The notes beneath the pieces were generated by a model. The model saw nothing but the letters and a program-made list of their open reading frames with translations. It did not search any database and was not told where the DNA came from. A program made the translations under genes and the position numbers. From Mycetocola spongiae (GTDB taxonomy: Bacteria; Actinomycetota; Actinomycetes; Actinomycetales; Microbacteriaceae): a stretch of 64,000 nucleotides of DNA. Below are positions 28,196-38,974 of the stretch, one piece after another. Within the stretch, counting starts at the first letter, position 1. Each line of letters opens with the position of its first letter. The stretch covers positions 3,132,755 through 3,196,754 of the forward strand of contig NZ_CP080203.1 of NCBI RefSeq assembly GCF_020424085.1, given 5' to 3'.

Positions 28196-28543
28196 CTAGC
28201 TGCTGGTGGTTTCGCCAAACTCGTCCAGCACGTGCGCGCCATCGGTGATGGTGGTCTCCTCGCGCCACGGCTCGCGCGTGCGCAGATTGGATTCGCCGGC
28301 ATCGGCCGAGGGTTCGTGGACCACGTATTCCTCCTCGTCGTCCTGGGTCAGGGCCGCGAGGGCATCCTCGCTCTCAAAGCCGTCGTCGATGCTAAAGCCC
28401 TCGGCGAGGCCGGGCACCGCGGTGGGATCGCTCAGCTCGATATCGAGGTTATCCTCGAGTTCCTCGGTGCGGTCGGTCTCCAGTGCGTTTTCCAGGTCCA
28501 GGTCATAGGCGCGCGGTTCGGAGTCTTCGGTATATCCGGGCAT
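28196..28543 (-). CDS. Small, very acidic hypothetical protein (115 aa)
   Basis: Starts at the ATG at 28543 with a GGAGGG ribosome binding site 6 bases upstream. About a quarter of the residues are Asp or Glu, with almost no Lys and few hydrophobic stretches, so it is probably soluble and largely disordered (MPGYTEDSEPRAYDLDLENA at the start). No known domain recognised. It stands alone between the acetyltransferase, whose stop faces its own across 18 bases, and tRNA-Lys copy 3. Confidence 0.75.
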   Translation of the reverse strand: MPGYTEDSEPRAYDLDLENALETDRTEELEDNLDIELSDPTAVPGLAEGFSIDDGFESEDALAALTQDDEEEYVVHEPSADAGESNLRTREPWREETTITDGAHVLDEFGETTSS

Positions 28544-28720
28544 GATTGCCCTCCACTTCCCTCGGGACCTCCAACCTAAACCCGTTGGGCGCAAAAAACC
28601 AGGGCCCGTGTCGCACGGCGCACCCCGCGACGCGCCCGAGGGGAGGGGCCGTGTCGAAAGTCCCGCGCGGGGCGTGTATAGTAGTCATGTTGCCACCGCG
28701 TTCCGCGGAAATCGCAGCGC

Positions 28721-28793
28721 GCACCTCTAGCTCAATCGGCAGAGCAACTGACTCTTAATCAGTGGGTTCTCGGTTCAAGTCCGAGGGGGTGCA
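28721..28793 (+). tRNA. tRNA-Lys (anticodon CTT), copy 3
   Basis: Identical over all 73 nt to the two copies at 9321 and 9428. No CCA is encoded. It has its own terminator. Confidence 0.97.
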
Positions 28794-28801
28794 CTCGTAA
28801 G

Positions 28802-28832
28802 CCCCGTACCTCTCGCCAGGTATGGGGTTTTC
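28802..28832 (+). terminator. Terminator of tRNA-Lys copy 3
   Basis: CCCCGTACCT pairs with AGGTATGGGG (one G-T pair), then TTTT. Confidence 0.85.
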
Positions 28833-28881
28833 GTTATTTAACCCCCGTTCCCCGCCGCGCCGGGCTGGCGGGCCGCGGCGG

Positions 28882-29475
28882 TTATCCCGAGGTGGGGTTG
28901 GCGTTCCAGGTGGTGGGCATCAGCACCCAGATCAGCTCGGCGGTATCCTCGCCGATCACCTGCCAGGAGTGTGGTTCGCGGCCGTCCAGCGTGAGGGAGT
29001 CGCCGGGTCCGAGCTCCCAGACGGCATCGGCAAAGCGCATCGTGATGCGCCCGCGCACCAGGTATACGATGTCCAGCTCCACGGCCACCGAATACGGGGC
29101 ATCGCCGCTATGCCCACCGGGCTCCACCACTGTGCGCACCATCTGTAGCCGTTTTTCGGAGCGCGGGGTCATCAGGACCTCGTGCATATCCTTGCCGCCG
29201 AGCGTGATCCGCGGGGCGTCCTCGGCGCGCACGCAGATCTGTTCCGAGCGCTTAAACAGATCACCCACGGACACATTAAGCACATCGCAGAGCGCCACGA
29301 GCGTGCTCACGCTCGGGGAGGTTTGATCGCGTTCCACGCGGCTGATGAAGCCCTTGCTCAGGCCCGTGGTCTCGGCCAGCTGTTCGATGGTCATCTGTTG
29401 CGCCTGCCGCGCGGCGCGCAGTCGATCACCGATTGCCGTTCGCGTGGTATCGGGCGTAACGGGAAGAGCGCGCAT
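28882..29475 (-). CDS. XRE-family regulator with C-terminal cupin sensor domain
   Basis: 197 residues from the ATG at 29475, with GGAG at good spacing. An N-terminal helix-turn-helix (about 20-75: RLRAARQAQQMTIEQLAE, then GLSKGFISRVERD) is joined to a C-terminal cupin beta-barrel (about 110-190), with GDSLTLDGREPHSWQV as the barrel core. This architecture (PuuR/SutR-like) represses or activates catabolic genes in answer to a small metabolite. No adjacent catabolic operon points to the ligand. A -10-like TAGACT lies about 35 bases upstream of the start. Confidence 0.9.
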   Translation of the reverse strand: MRALPVTPDTTRTAIGDRLRAARQAQQMTIEQLAETTGLSKGFISRVERDQTSPSVSTLVALCDVLNVSVGDLFKRSEQICVRAEDAPRITLGGKDMHEVLMTPRSEKRLQMVRTVVEPGGHSGDAPYSVAVELDIVYLVRGRITMRFADAVWELGPGDSLTLDGREPHSWQVIGEDTAELIWVLMPTTWNANPTSG

Positions 29476-29584
29476 CGATCTCCAGGTGTCGCGTGCGGTG
29501 GACGCACCCAGTCTAAAGCAACCGTGGCCCGCGGCCACCGCTCCACGCCGGATACGCACCGTGTGGATTCCCGGCGGAAACGAC

Positions 29585-29619
29585 GGGGGCCGGCCCCGGA
29601 TCTTCCGGTGCCGGCCCCC
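29585..29619 (-). terminator. Long GC-rich hairpin downstream of the small membrane protein gene
   Basis: GGGGGCCGGC pairs with GCCGGCCCCC with an inner CCGGA/TCCGG stem. No clear U run on either strand, so its strength as a terminator is uncertain. Confidence 0.55.
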
Positions 29620-29633
29620 GGGGGTCGCGTGGG

Positions 29634-29828
29634 CTAGTCCTGAGGACCGCCGTATTTTTCCTTATTATTTTCCGCCACCGTGCCCAGGGCGAGCACCAGC
29701 GAGACGGCCCAGCCGAGCCAGAGCAGGGCCAGGCGCCAATCGCGCGGGCCGCGGGCAGTGCTGCGCAGCAGGCCCAGGCCGCTGGCTGCGGTAGTCAGGA
29801 CACCGAAGTTCATCAGATATTTACGCAA
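29634..29828 (-). CDS. Small single-pass membrane protein (64 aa)
   Basis: Starts at TTG (29828), chosen because AAGGGA stands 5 bases before it; the ATG at 29813 would leave that site too far away. It has one or two hydrophobic stretches, the clearest being LALLWLGWAVSLVLALGTVA, and a short charged end ENNKEKYGGPQD. No family recognised. It lies between the isomerase gene and a strong hairpin and may be cotranscribed with the isomerase (34-base gap). Confidence 0.55.
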   Translation of the reverse strand: MRKYLMNFGVLTTAASGLGLLRSTARGPRDWRLALLWLGWAVSLVLALGTVAENNKEKYGGPQD

Positions 29829-29862
29829 GGTGTTCCCTTCATTGCGGGTTGGAGGTTCCAGC

Positions 29863-30663
29863 CTAGCGCGCGGCCTGGCCGAGGTGAAGGCGCGCGAACT
29901 CCGCCGTCTCGCGCAGGGCCTGCACGCGCTCGGCATCGGTCTTGGCCTTGCGGGTGTTAATCTCGGCCACCACATCGCCGTCCCAGCCGCGCGCGGCGAG
30001 CATTTGCAGGGTCTCGGCCACGGGCTGGGTGCCGCGGCCCGGAAGCAGGTGCTCATCAAAAATCTTGCCGTCATCCTGCGACCCGGAACCATCACAGAGG
30101 TGCACATGGCGCAGTCGATCGCCAAAATGGGTGGCCAGATCCAGGGCGTTTTGGCCCGAGAGCGAGGCGTGGGAGAAGTCCAGCGTGACATCGTCGCAGT
30201 CCCAGTCGGAGGGATCCCAGCCGGGCGCATAGGCCTTCACGGAGCGGCCGCGCACCTTCCACGGAAACATATTTTCCACGGCGATCTTCACCCCGCTGGC
30301 CTCCGCCGTGGAACGCACAATATCGAGGAAGTTTTCCGAATAGCCCTTTTGCCAGCGAAACGGCGGATGCACCACCACGGTGCCCGCCCCGACGGCGGCG
30401 GCCAGCTCGGCGGATTTTTCCAGCTTGACCCGCGGATCGCGGCCCCATACAAACGTGGTCAGCAGCAGGACCGGCGCATGGATCGACAGGATGGGCAGCT
30501 CATACTTCTCGCTGAGTGCGCGCAGGGCGGCGGCATCGCGGGTGGTGTCATCATTGGTGACCATGATTTCCACACCGTCGTAGCCGGCTTCGCGGGCAAA
30601 CTGGAAGGACCTTTCGGTCTCCAGGGGATAGACGCAGGACGTACTCATACCAATTCGAATCAT
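29863..30663 (-). CDS. Sugar phosphate isomerase/epimerase-like TIM-barrel protein
   Basis: 266 residues of the AP_endonuc_2/xylose-isomerase-like TIM-barrel family. Metal-ligand-type residues are visible in EIMVTND, HPPFRW, AVENMFP (Glu), DFSHASLSGQ (Asp, His), HVHLCDG (His) and VAEINTR (Glu) near the C-terminus. Members isomerise sugars or inositol derivatives; the exact substrate is not evident. The start is the ATG at 30663; a -10-like TATGCT on the minus strand (30672-30677) ends 8 bases upstream, so the transcript is nearly leaderless. Divergent from otsA. Confidence 0.85.
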   Translation of the reverse strand: MIRIGMSTSCVYPLETERSFQFAREAGYDGVEIMVTNDDTTRDAAALRALSEKYELPILSIHAPVLLLTTFVWGRDPRVKLEKSAELAAAVGAGTVVVHPPFRWQKGYSENFLDIVRSTAEASGVKIAVENMFPWKVRGRSVKAYAPGWDPSDWDCDDVTLDFSHASLSGQNALDLATHFGDRLRHVHLCDGSGSQDDGKIFDEHLLPGRGTQPVAETLQMLAARGWDGDVVAEINTRKAKTDAERVQALRETAEFARLHLGQAAR

Positions 30664-30755
30664 TTGGCCCCAGCATAGACCGCGAAGCTCAAGAGCGGAT
30701 GACCTTTGCCGAATGCGCTGATAACCTATGGGCACATCAACGGGGAGAGCGCATA

Positions 30756-32267
30756 ATGACACTCACTACAGAAGCGACGTCCGAGGGATTTGAATTTGTG
30801 GTGGTCGCAAACCGGCTGCCCGTGGATCGCGCCCGGCAGGAGGACGGCAGTTTTATCTGGCGCACCTCGCCCGGGGGCCTGGTCACCGCGCTGAGCCCGG
30901 TCATGGAGCAGATGGGCGGGGCCTGGGTGGGCTGGGCGGGGGAGGACTCCGAGGGGGTCACCGAGTTTCAGCACGGATCCACCCATATCGTGCCGGTGCC
31001 GCTGAGTGCCGATGAGGTGGAGCTCTATTATGAGGGCTTTTCCAATGACACCCTGTGGCCGCTCTATCACGATGTGATTGCGCCGCCCACGTATCACCGC
31101 GAGTGGTGGGACGCCTATGTCACGGTGAACGAGCGCTTTGCCGCCGCGGCCGCCGCCGTATCCGCCCACGGGGCCACCGTCTGGGTGCACGATTATCAGC
31201 TTCAGCTGGTCCCGGGCCTGCTGCGCGAGCTGCGCCCCGACCTGATCATCGGCTTCTTTAACCACATTCCGTTCCCCGCCTATGGCCTGTTTTCGCAGCT
31301 GCCCTGGCGCAACCAGATCGTGAAGGGGTTGCTGGGTGCCGATGTGATCGGCTTCCAGCGCACCGCCGACGCGGCCAATTTCTCCCGCGCCGTGCGCCGA
31401 TTAATGGGCTATGAGACCAAGGGCACCAGCATCTACGTGCCGCTGGAATCCGATCAGGGAGACATGAACACGGGCGGCTATCGCAAGGGCGGGCCCACAC
31501 GCCGGGTGCTCGCAAAACACTTCCCGATCTCGATCGATTTCCAGAGTTTTGAGGAGCTCGCCCGCAGCCCCGAGGTGCAGGCGCGCGCCGCGCAGATCCG
31601 CGAGGAACTGGGCAGCCCCACCACGATCCTCTTTGGCGTGGACAGGCTGGACTATACCAAGGGCATCCGGCACCGGCTGAAGGCCTATGGTGAGCTCCTG
31701 GAGGACGGCCGGGTCAAGGCCGAGGACACCACGCTGGTGCAGGTAGCGAGCCCGAGCCGGGAGCGCGTGGAAACCTATCGGCAGCTGCGCGATGAGATCG
31801 AGCTGACCGTGGGGCGCATCAACGGCGATTACGGCACGATTGGCCATGCCGCGGTGAATTATCTGCACCACGGCTATCCGCGCGAGGAGATGGTGGCGCT
31901 CTATCTGGCCGCCGATGTGATGCTGGTCACCGCGCTGCGCGATGGCATGAACCTCGTGGCCAAGGAGTATGTGGCCACCCGCTTTGATAACGACGGCGTG
32001 CTGGTCCTGAGTGAGTTCGCGGGGGCCTCGGACGACCTGAAGCAGGCGCTGCTGATCAACCCGCACGATATCGCCGGGCTTAAAGACTCCATCATGGAGG
32101 CGATAAATATGCCCGCACGCGAGCGCGGCCGGCGGATGCGTTCGATGCGTAAGCGCGTGCGCGATAACGATGTGGCGCGCTGGTCCCATGACTTCCTCAC
32201 CGAACTCGCGCGCAGCTCCGCGGCGCGGCACTCGGAGGCGCTGGGGCACAGCGTCGGGACGATTTAG
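30756..32267 (+). CDS. otsA: Trehalose-6-phosphate synthase
   Basis: Glycosyltransferase family 20 enzyme that joins UDP- or GDP-glucose and glucose-6-phosphate to trehalose-6-phosphate. 503 residues from the ATG at 30756 (GGGGAGAG upstream). Conserved features: VVVANRLPVDR and the GGL loop at the N-terminus, HDYQLQLVPGLLR, GFFNHIPFPAYGLF, FGVDRLDYTKG, and DGMNLVAKEYVA near the end. It forms the classic two-step pathway with otsB, whose ATG follows the otsA stop directly with no intervening base. Confidence 0.97.
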   Translation: MTLTTEATSEGFEFVVVANRLPVDRARQEDGSFIWRTSPGGLVTALSPVMEQMGGAWVGWAGEDSEGVTEFQHGSTHIVPVPLSADEVELYYEGFSNDTLWPLYHDVIAPPTYHREWWDAYVTVNERFAAAAAAVSAHGATVWVHDYQLQLVPGLLRELRPDLIIGFFNHIPFPAYGLFSQLPWRNQIVKGLLGADVIGFQRTADAANFSRAVRRLMGYETKGTSIYVPLESDQGDMNTGGYRKGGPTRRVLAKHFPISIDFQSFEELARSPEVQARAAQIREELGSPTTILFGVDRLDYTKGIRHRLKAYGELLEDGRVKAEDTTLVQVASPSRERVETYRQLRDEIELTVGRINGDYGTIGHAAVNYLHHGYPREEMVALYLAADVMLVTALRDGMNLVAKEYVATRFDNDGVLVLSEFAGASDDLKQALLINPHDIAGLKDSIMEAINMPARERGRRMRSMRKRVRDNDVARWSHDFLTELARSSAARHSEALGHSVGTI

Positions 32268-33056
32268 ATGGCACAGTTTGCGCTGGACCGGGAGCTGAGC
32301 CGGGACCTGGAATCCTTTTGCCGCGCCGAGACTATTTTGGTGGCGCTGGATTTTGACGGCACCCTCGCCCCGCTCGTGGACGATCCGATGTCGGCGAGGG
32401 CCCTGCCCGAATCGGTCCGCGCGATCGGGGAGCTGGCCGAACTCGAGCGCACCCGTGTCGCCCTGGTCTCGGGCCGCGACCTGGCGAGCCTGGACACGCT
32501 TTTCCCCTCCTCCGACCGGGTGCTGCGCATCGCGTCCCACGGCGGCGAATATCGCCTGGACGGCGAGGGCGCCCCGCCGCTGAGCGCCGCCGAGCGCGAG
32601 CGGGTGGAGGCGCTCGCCGCGGGCCTGGCCCCGCCGATCGCGGCGGTTCCGGGGGCGGCGCTGGAGCGCAAGCCGGCCGGGGTAGCTGTGCATACCCGCC
32701 TCGCCGATCCCGCGCAGGCCGCCGCGCTGCAGCACGCGGTGCGGGAATGGATCACCCACCACGATCCGCTCCTGGCCGAACGCACCGGAAAGGACATCCT
32801 GGAATACTCGGTCCTGCCCGCACATAAGGGCGAGGGAATTGCACGTTTGCGCGATTTCACGCGCGCCGATGCGGTATTTTATGCCGGGGATGACGTGACC
32901 GATGAGGATGCCTTTGCCGCGCTGCGGCCGGGGGATTTGGGCGTGAAATGCGGGTTTGGTCCCACCCTCGCGAGCCGGCGCATCGCCGATCCCGAGGAGA
33001 TGGCCTCGGTGCTGCGGGCGCTTGTTAACTTTCGCATCCGTGCGCTCGCCGCCTAA
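32268..33056 (+). CDS. otsB: Trehalose-6-phosphate phosphatase
   Basis: HAD-superfamily phosphatase that removes phosphate from trehalose-6-phosphate. 262 residues. Motif I is DFDGTLAPL (about residues 26-34) with the two catalytic Asp; SGRDLASL lies in the motif II region; HKGEGIARL supplies the motif III Lys; and AGDDVTDEDAF is motif IV. The ATG directly abuts the otsA stop, ensuring coupled translation. Trehalose serves as osmolyte and stress protectant in this lineage. Confidence 0.96.
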   Translation: MAQFALDRELSRDLESFCRAETILVALDFDGTLAPLVDDPMSARALPESVRAIGELAELERTRVALVSGRDLASLDTLFPSSDRVLRIASHGGEYRLDGEGAPPLSAAERERVEALAAGLAPPIAAVPGAALERKPAGVAVHTRLADPAQAAALQHAVREWITHHDPLLAERTGKDILEYSVLPAHKGEGIARLRDFTRADAVFYAGDDVTDEDAFAALRPGDLGVKCGFGPTLASRRIADPEEMASVLRALVNFRIRALAA

Positions 33057-33084
33057 TATGTCCAAACCGTTACCCCGATGGTCC

Positions 33085-33090
33085 TAGACT
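33085..33090 (+). promoter_or_regulatory. -10 element of the leaderless-type ilvD promoter
   Basis: TAGACT ends exactly 6 bases before the ilvD ATG. No ribosome binding site is present. Confidence 0.5.
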
Positions 33091-33096
33091 CTGACT

Positions 33097-34791
33097 ATGT
33101 CCGAGATCGACCTGAAGCCGCGAAGTCGCGCCGTTACCGATGGAATTGAAGCCACCACCAGCCGAGGCATGCTCCGTGCCGTCGGTATGGGGGATGAAGA
33201 CTGGGACAAACCCCAGATCGGTATCGCGTCATCGTGGAACGAAATTACCCCCTGTAACCTTTCCCTCGACCGCCTCGCCCAGGGCGCCAAGGAGGGCGTG
33301 CACTCCGGCGGCGGATACCCGCTGCAGTTTGGCACCATCTCCGTATCCGATGGAATTTCGATGGGCCACGAGGGAATGCACTTCTCCCTCGTCTCGCGCG
33401 AGGTCATTGCCGACTCCGTCGAGACCGTGGTCATGGCCGAGCGCCTCGACGGCACCGTGCTGCTGGCCGGCTGCGATAAGTCGCTGCCCGGAATGCTGAT
33501 GGCCGCCGCCCGCCTCGACCTCGCCTCGGTCTTCCTCTATGCCGGGTCGATCGCCCCGGGCTGGGTCAAGCTCAGCGACGGCACCGAGAAGGAGGTCACC
33601 ATCATTGACTCCTTCGAGGCCGTGGGTGCCTGCAAGGCGGGCACCATGAGCGAGGAGGACCTCAAGCGCATCGAGTGTGCCATCGCCCCGGGTGAGGGTG
33701 CCTGTGGTGGTATGTATACCGCCAATACCATGGCCTCCGTGGCCGAGGCCCTCGGCATGAGCCTTCCCGGCTCGGCCGCGCCGCCCTCCGCCGACCGCCG
33801 CCGCGATTATTTTGCGCACCGCTCGGGCGAGGCCGTGGTGAATATGCTGCGCCTCGGCATCACCGCGCGCGATATCCTCACCAAGAAGGCGTTTGAGAAC
33901 GCCATCGCCGTGGCCATGGCCTTTGGTGGTTCCACCAATGTGGTCCTGCACCTGCTGGCCATCGCCCGCGAGGCCGAGGTGGATCTCACGCTTGAGGACT
34001 TCAACCGTATCGGCGATAAGGTTCCCCACCTGGGAGACCTCAAGCCCTTCGGTAAGTACGTCATGAACGATGTGGACCGTCACGGCGGAATCCCCGTGGT
34101 CATGAAGGCCCTGCTGGACGCGGGCCTGCTGCACGGCGATGCACTCACCGTGACCGGCAAGACCGTGGCCGAGAACCTCGCCGAGCTGAACCCCGATCCC
34201 CTGGACGGCGAGGTGATCCGCACGCTGGATAACCCGATCCACGCGACCGGTGGACTGACCGTGCTTCACGGTTCCTTCGCCCCCGAGGGCGCCGTGGTAA
34301 AGACCGCCGGTTTTGACGCCGAGGTCTTTGAGGGACCCGCCCGGGTATTCGAGCGCGAGCGCGGGGCCATGGATGCCCTGACCGAGGGCAAGATTTCCAA
34401 GGGTGACGTGGTGGTTATCCGCTATGAGGGCCCCAAGGGTGGCCCGGGTATGCGCGAGATGCTGGCCATCACCGCGGCCATCAAGGGCGCGGGACTCGGA
34501 AAAGATGTACTACTATTAACAGACGGTCGATTCTCAGGCGGCACAACCGGACTGTGCATCGGCCACATAGCACCCGAAGCAGTGGACGCAGGTCCCATTG
34601 CCTTCGTGCGCGATGGTGATCTAATACGGGTCAATATCGCAGCTCGCTCGCTTGACCTACTTGTTGACGAGACAGAGCTGGCCGCCCGCCGTGAAGGCTG
34701 GGCACCGCTTCCCCCGCGCTATACCCGTGGCGTCCTCGCAAAATACGCAAAGCTTGTGCATTCCGCCGCAGAAGGCGCCATCACCGGCTAA
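33097..34791 (+). CDS. ilvD: Dihydroxy-acid dehydratase
   Basis: Iron-sulfur enzyme making 2-keto acids for valine and isoleucine. 564 residues, full length. Cluster-ligand cysteines are visible in [10 protein letters not shown] and [12 protein letters not shown]; the C-terminal [15 protein letters not shown] motif is intact. The last 290 bases (from about 34500) use codons unlike the rest of the gene and the window (CTA, TTA, ACA, GCA, ATA), although the protein stays conserved, which suggests that this end came from another source by recombination. ilvB follows after 87 bases. Confidence 0.97.
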   Translation: MSEIDLKPRSRAVTDGIEATTSRGMLRAVGMGDEDWDKPQIGIASSWNEITPCNLSLDRLAQGAKEGVHSGGGYPLQFGTISVSDGISMGHEGMHFSLVSREVIADSVETVVMAERLDGTVLLAGCDKSLPGMLMAAARLDLASVFLYAGSIAPGWVKLSDGTEKEVTIIDSFEAVGACKAGTMSEEDLKRIECAIAPGEGACGGMYTANTMASVAEALGMSLPGSAAPPSADRRRDYFAHRSGEAVVNMLRLGITARDILTKKAFENAIAVAMAFGGSTNVVLHLLAIAREAEVDLTLEDFNRIGDKVPHLGDLKPFGKYVMNDVDRHGGIPVVMKALLDAGLLHGDALTVTGKTVAENLAELNPDPLDGEVIRTLDNPIHATGGLTVLHGSFAPEGAVVKTAGFDAEVFEGPARVFERERGAMDALTEGKISKGDVVVIRYEGPKGGPGMREMLAITAAIKGAGLGKDVLLLTDGRFSGGTTGLCIGHIAPEAVDAGPIAFVRDGDLIRVNIAARSLDLLVDETELAARREGWAPLPPRYTRGVLAKYAKLVHSAAEGAITG

Positions 34792-34878
34792 GCAGCTTGC
34801 GATCACGAGCTCCGTTCTGTGCCCCCGCGGCACCGGGCTCAAAGTCAGATCACACCATCGATGAGGAAGAATCAGCAT

Positions 34879-36699
34879 ATGTCAGCTGACAACCCGAACA
34901 CTAAGAGTCCGCAGGACTCGCCGATCCCCGGTCCGTCACGCACGGAGCAGGCCCCGGTTCTCACCGGTGCCCAGGCCGTCGTCCGGACCCTTGAGCTGCT
35001 GGGCATTACCGATGTTTTCGGTCTGCCCGGCGGCGCCATCCTTCCCGTCTACGATCCGCTTATGGACTCGCAGAAGGTGCGTCATATCCTCGTTCGTCAC
35101 GAGCAGGGAGCCGGCCACGCCGCCCAGGGTTATGCCTCGGCCACCGGCAAGCTGGGTGTCTGTATCGCCACAAGCGGTCCGGGCGCCACCAACCTCGTGA
35201 CCGCCCTCGCGGATGCCCACATGGACTCGGTGCCGCTCATGGCGATCACCGGCCAGGTGTTCTCGAACCTGATGGGTACCGACGCGTTCCAGGAGGCCGA
35301 CATCGTGGGAATCACGATGCCGATCACCAAGCACTCGTTCCTCGTGACCGATGCGCGCGAGATCCCCGAGACCATCGCGGCGGCAATGCATATTGCCACC
35401 ACGGGACGTCCCGGCCCGGTCCTCGTGGATATCACCAAGGACGCCCAGCAGGCGGAGGTGCCCTTCATCTGGCCCCCCACGATCGACCTGCCCGGCTACC
35501 GCCCGGTGACCAAGGCCCACGGCAAGCAGATTAACGCCGCGGCGCAGATGCTGCTTGAGGCCAAGAAGCCCGTATTTTATGTGGGTGGCGGAATCATTCG
35601 CGGCGGCGCATCCGCCGAGCTGCTGGAGCTGGTTGAGGCCGCGGGTGCCCCCGTGGTCACCACGCTCATGGCGCGCGGTGCGTTCCCCGATTCCCACGAG
35701 CTCAACCTCGGTATGCCCGGAATGCACGGCACGGTTCCGGCCGTCCTGGCGCTCCAGGAATCCGATCTGCTCGTGGTTCTGGGCGCCCGCTTTGACGACC
35801 GCGTGACCGGTAAGGCGGAGCTTTTTGCCCCGCATGCCAAGGTGGTCCACGTGGATATTGACCCCGCGGAGATCTCCAAGATCCGGGTGGCTGATGTGCC
35901 GATCGTGGGCGACCTGAAGGACGTCCTCGGCGATCTCACCGCGGCCTATACCGCGGCCCGCGCCGCGGCCGAGCCCGATCTGGCCGAGTGGTGGAGCTAT
36001 CTGAACGGGCTGCGTGCGCAGTTCCCGCTGGGTTTTGCCCCGACCACCGATGGCCTGCTCGCCCCGCAGCATGTCATCTCGCGGATCGGTGAGCTCACCG
36101 GCCCCGAGGGCACGTTTGTCTCGGGTGTGGGACAGCACCAGATGTGGGCGGCGCAGTTCATCAAATATGAGCGCCCCAACTCCTGGCTGAACTCCGGCGG
36201 AGCCGGCACCATGGGCTATTCGGTTCCGGCCGCTATGGGCGCCAAGGTTGCCGAACCCGAGCGCACCGTATGGGCGATCGACGGAGATGGCTGCTTCCAG
36301 ATGACCAATCAGGAGCTGGCCACCTGCACGCTGAATAATATTCCGATCAAGGTGGCGATCATTAATAACTCGTCGCTGGGAATGGTGCGCCAGTGGCAGA
36401 CCCTGTTCTACGACGGACGCCACTCCAATACCGATCTGAACACCGGTCACGATACCGTGCGCGTTCCCGACTTCCTGAAGCTCGCGGATGCCTATGGTTG
36501 CCTCGGCATCCGGGTGACCCGCGAGGACGAGGTGGACGCCGCGATTAAGCTCGCGCTGGAAACCAACGACCGCCCCGTGGTGATCGATTTTGTGGTGAGC
36601 GCCGATTCGATGGTGTGGCCGATGGTCCCGCAGGGCGTCTCGAATAGCTTTGTCCAGTACGCCCGGGAGAATACCCCCGGCTTTGATGAGGAGGTCTAG
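34879..36699 (+). CDS. ilvB: Acetolactate synthase large subunit
   Basis: Thiamine-diphosphate enzyme condensing pyruvate with pyruvate or 2-ketobutyrate, the first common step to valine, leucine and isoleucine. 606 residues from the ATG at 34879 (GAGGAA 10 bases upstream); an ATG at 34861 is an alternative. Domains: N-terminal Pyr domain with the catalytic Glu in [14 protein letters not shown], central FAD-binding domain (about 215-360), and C-terminal PP domain with [14 protein letters not shown] and the closing NN pair. ilvN starts 2 bases after the stop, so large and small subunits are coupled. Confidence 0.97.
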   Translation: MSADNPNTKSPQDSPIPGPSRTEQAPVLTGAQAVVRTLELLGITDVFGLPGGAILPVYDPLMDSQKVRHILVRHEQGAGHAAQGYASATGKLGVCIATSGPGATNLVTALADAHMDSVPLMAITGQVFSNLMGTDAFQEADIVGITMPITKHSFLVTDAREIPETIAAAMHIATTGRPGPVLVDITKDAQQAEVPFIWPPTIDLPGYRPVTKAHGKQINAAAQMLLEAKKPVFYVGGGIIRGGASAELLELVEAAGAPVVTTLMARGAFPDSHELNLGMPGMHGTVPAVLALQESDLLVVLGARFDDRVTGKAELFAPHAKVVHVDIDPAEISKIRVADVPIVGDLKDVLGDLTAAYTAARAAAEPDLAEWWSYLNGLRAQFPLGFAPTTDGLLAPQHVISRIGELTGPEGTFVSGVGQHQMWAAQFIKYERPNSWLNSGGAGTMGYSVPAAMGAKVAEPERTVWAIDGDGCFQMTNQELATCTLNNIPIKVAIINNSSLGMVRQWQTLFYDGRHSNTDLNTGHDTVRVPDFLKLADAYGCLGIRVTREDEVDAAIKLALETNDRPVVIDFVVSADSMVWPMVPQGVSNSFVQYARENTPGFDEEV

Positions 36700-36701
36700 T
36701 C

Positions 36702-37211
36702 ATGTCGCGTCACGTATTGAGTCTCCTCGTCGAGGATAAGCCGGGTCTGCTGACCCGCGTGGCCGGTCTTTTTGCCCGCCGCGGCTTTAACATCGCGTCG
36801 CTCGCCGTGGGTGCCAGCGAGGTGGAGGGCCTGTCCCGCATCACCGTTGTCGCCGAGGTGGAAGGCCTGCCGCTGGAGCAGATCACCAAGCAGCTGAATA
36901 AGCTCGTGAACGTGATCAAGATCGTGGAGCTTGACCCCACCCAGTCGGTGGAGCGCGAGCATATGCTGATCAAGGTCAAGGTGGATAACACCACTCGTTC
37001 GCAGGTGCTGGAGGCGGTCACGCTATTCCGCGCCCGCGTCGTGGACGTGGCCACCGATGCCCTCGTGATCGAGGTCACCGGCGATACCGGCAAGACCCAG
37101 GCGTTCCTGCGGGTCCTTGAGCCCTTTGGCATCAAGGAGATGGCCCAGTCGGGTCTGCTCGCCATCGGTCGCGGATCAAAATCCATCACCGAGCGTGTTT
37201 TTAAGCACTAA
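36702..37211 (+). CDS. ilvN: Acetolactate synthase small (regulatory) subunit
   Basis: 169 residues. The N-terminal ACT domain (about 4-75, with VEDKPGLLTRVAGLFARRGF) binds valine for feedback inhibition and activates the large subunit; the C-terminal ALS_ss_C domain (about 80-160) follows with EREHMLIKV. Located 2 bases after ilvB. Confidence 0.97.
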   Translation: MSRHVLSLLVEDKPGLLTRVAGLFARRGFNIASLAVGASEVEGLSRITVVAEVEGLPLEQITKQLNKLVNVIKIVELDPTQSVEREHMLIKVKVDNTTRSQVLEAVTLFRARVVDVATDALVIEVTGDTGKTQAFLRVLEPFGIKEMAQSGLLAIGRGSKSITERVFKH

Positions 37212-38336
<1,125 letters not shown>

Positions 38337-38385
38337 TCTCACCCGGTAGTGCCGCGGACCCCAGGGCCCGCGACCACACCACTCA

Positions 38386-38423
38386 GGCGGCCGGTTTCCC
38401 CTCGGGGAGGCCGGCCGCCTTTT
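38386..38423 (+). terminator. Intrinsic terminator of ilvC
   Basis: GGCGGCCGG pairs with CCGGCCGCC with an inner CCCC/GGGG stem, then TTTT. Confidence 0.88.
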
Positions 38424-38428
38424 GCCGC

Positions 38429-38434
38429 TATCCT
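38429..38434 (+). promoter_or_regulatory. -10 element of a leaderless-type promoter
   Basis: TATCCT ends exactly 6 bases before the ATG at 38441. Confidence 0.5.
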
Positions 38435-38440
38435 GGGACC

Positions 38441-38974
38441 ATGAGTACCGAGCGCGAAGACGACGCCCTGAGCTGGGCCGGGGGAGAGGACGATCCCACC
38501 CTCGTAGATACCCCGGGTGCCCTGGCCGATGCCCCCGCCGAGGAGCCCGAGGTTCCGGCCGCGGGTACCGAGGTGGCGCCGGGATGGCGCGTGGTGGGTG
38601 GCACCGCCGCCGCATCCCCCGCGCGGGAGTCCTCCGCGGACGAGGCCGAGGCCGAGACCCCGGACCCCAATGCCCGTCCCGCCCAGATGAGTTCCCCCGT
38701 GCTGCTCCTGCACGGTGTGCTTGGCGGCATCTATCTGCTGTATGTCATCGGCTGGCTCGCCTCGGTGGGGCATTTCAGCACCGCCGGTACCGATCCCCTG
38801 CAAACCGCGATGACCGTGCTCGGCCAGGTATTTGCCGTGATCGCCCCGGCCCTGTGGTTTGGTGCGGTGCTTTGGGTCACCCGCCGAGCCGAGTCCGTGC
38901 GCTGGCGCCTGATCTGGCTGCTGATCGGTGCACTGGTCCTCGCCCCCGTTCCCTTCATCCTCGGAGTGCGCTAA
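38441..38974 (+). CDS. Membrane protein of unknown function (177 aa) with acidic N-terminus
   Basis: Residues 1-85 are acidic and Ala/Pro-rich, likely disordered. Three membrane segments follow: about 88-108 (VLLLHGVLGGIYLLYVIGW), 122-147 and 155-174. I do not recognise a family. The last base of its TAA is the first base of the ATG of the next gene (TAATG), so the two are translationally coupled and probably form a complex or a pair. Confidence 0.75.
   Translation: MSTEREDDALSWAGGEDDPTLVDTPGALADAPAEEPEVPAAGTEVAPGWRVVGGTAAASPARESSADEAEAETPDPNARPAQMSSPVLLLHGVLGGIYLLYVIGWLASVGHFSTAGTDPLQTAMTVLGQVFAVIAPALWFGAVLWVTRRAESVRWRLIWLLIGALVLAPVPFILGVR

Noticed and set aside
31401..33065. 554-codon minus-strand open frame over otsA and otsB
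   Set aside because: Shadow frame; both plus-strand genes are well-known families with all motifs intact.
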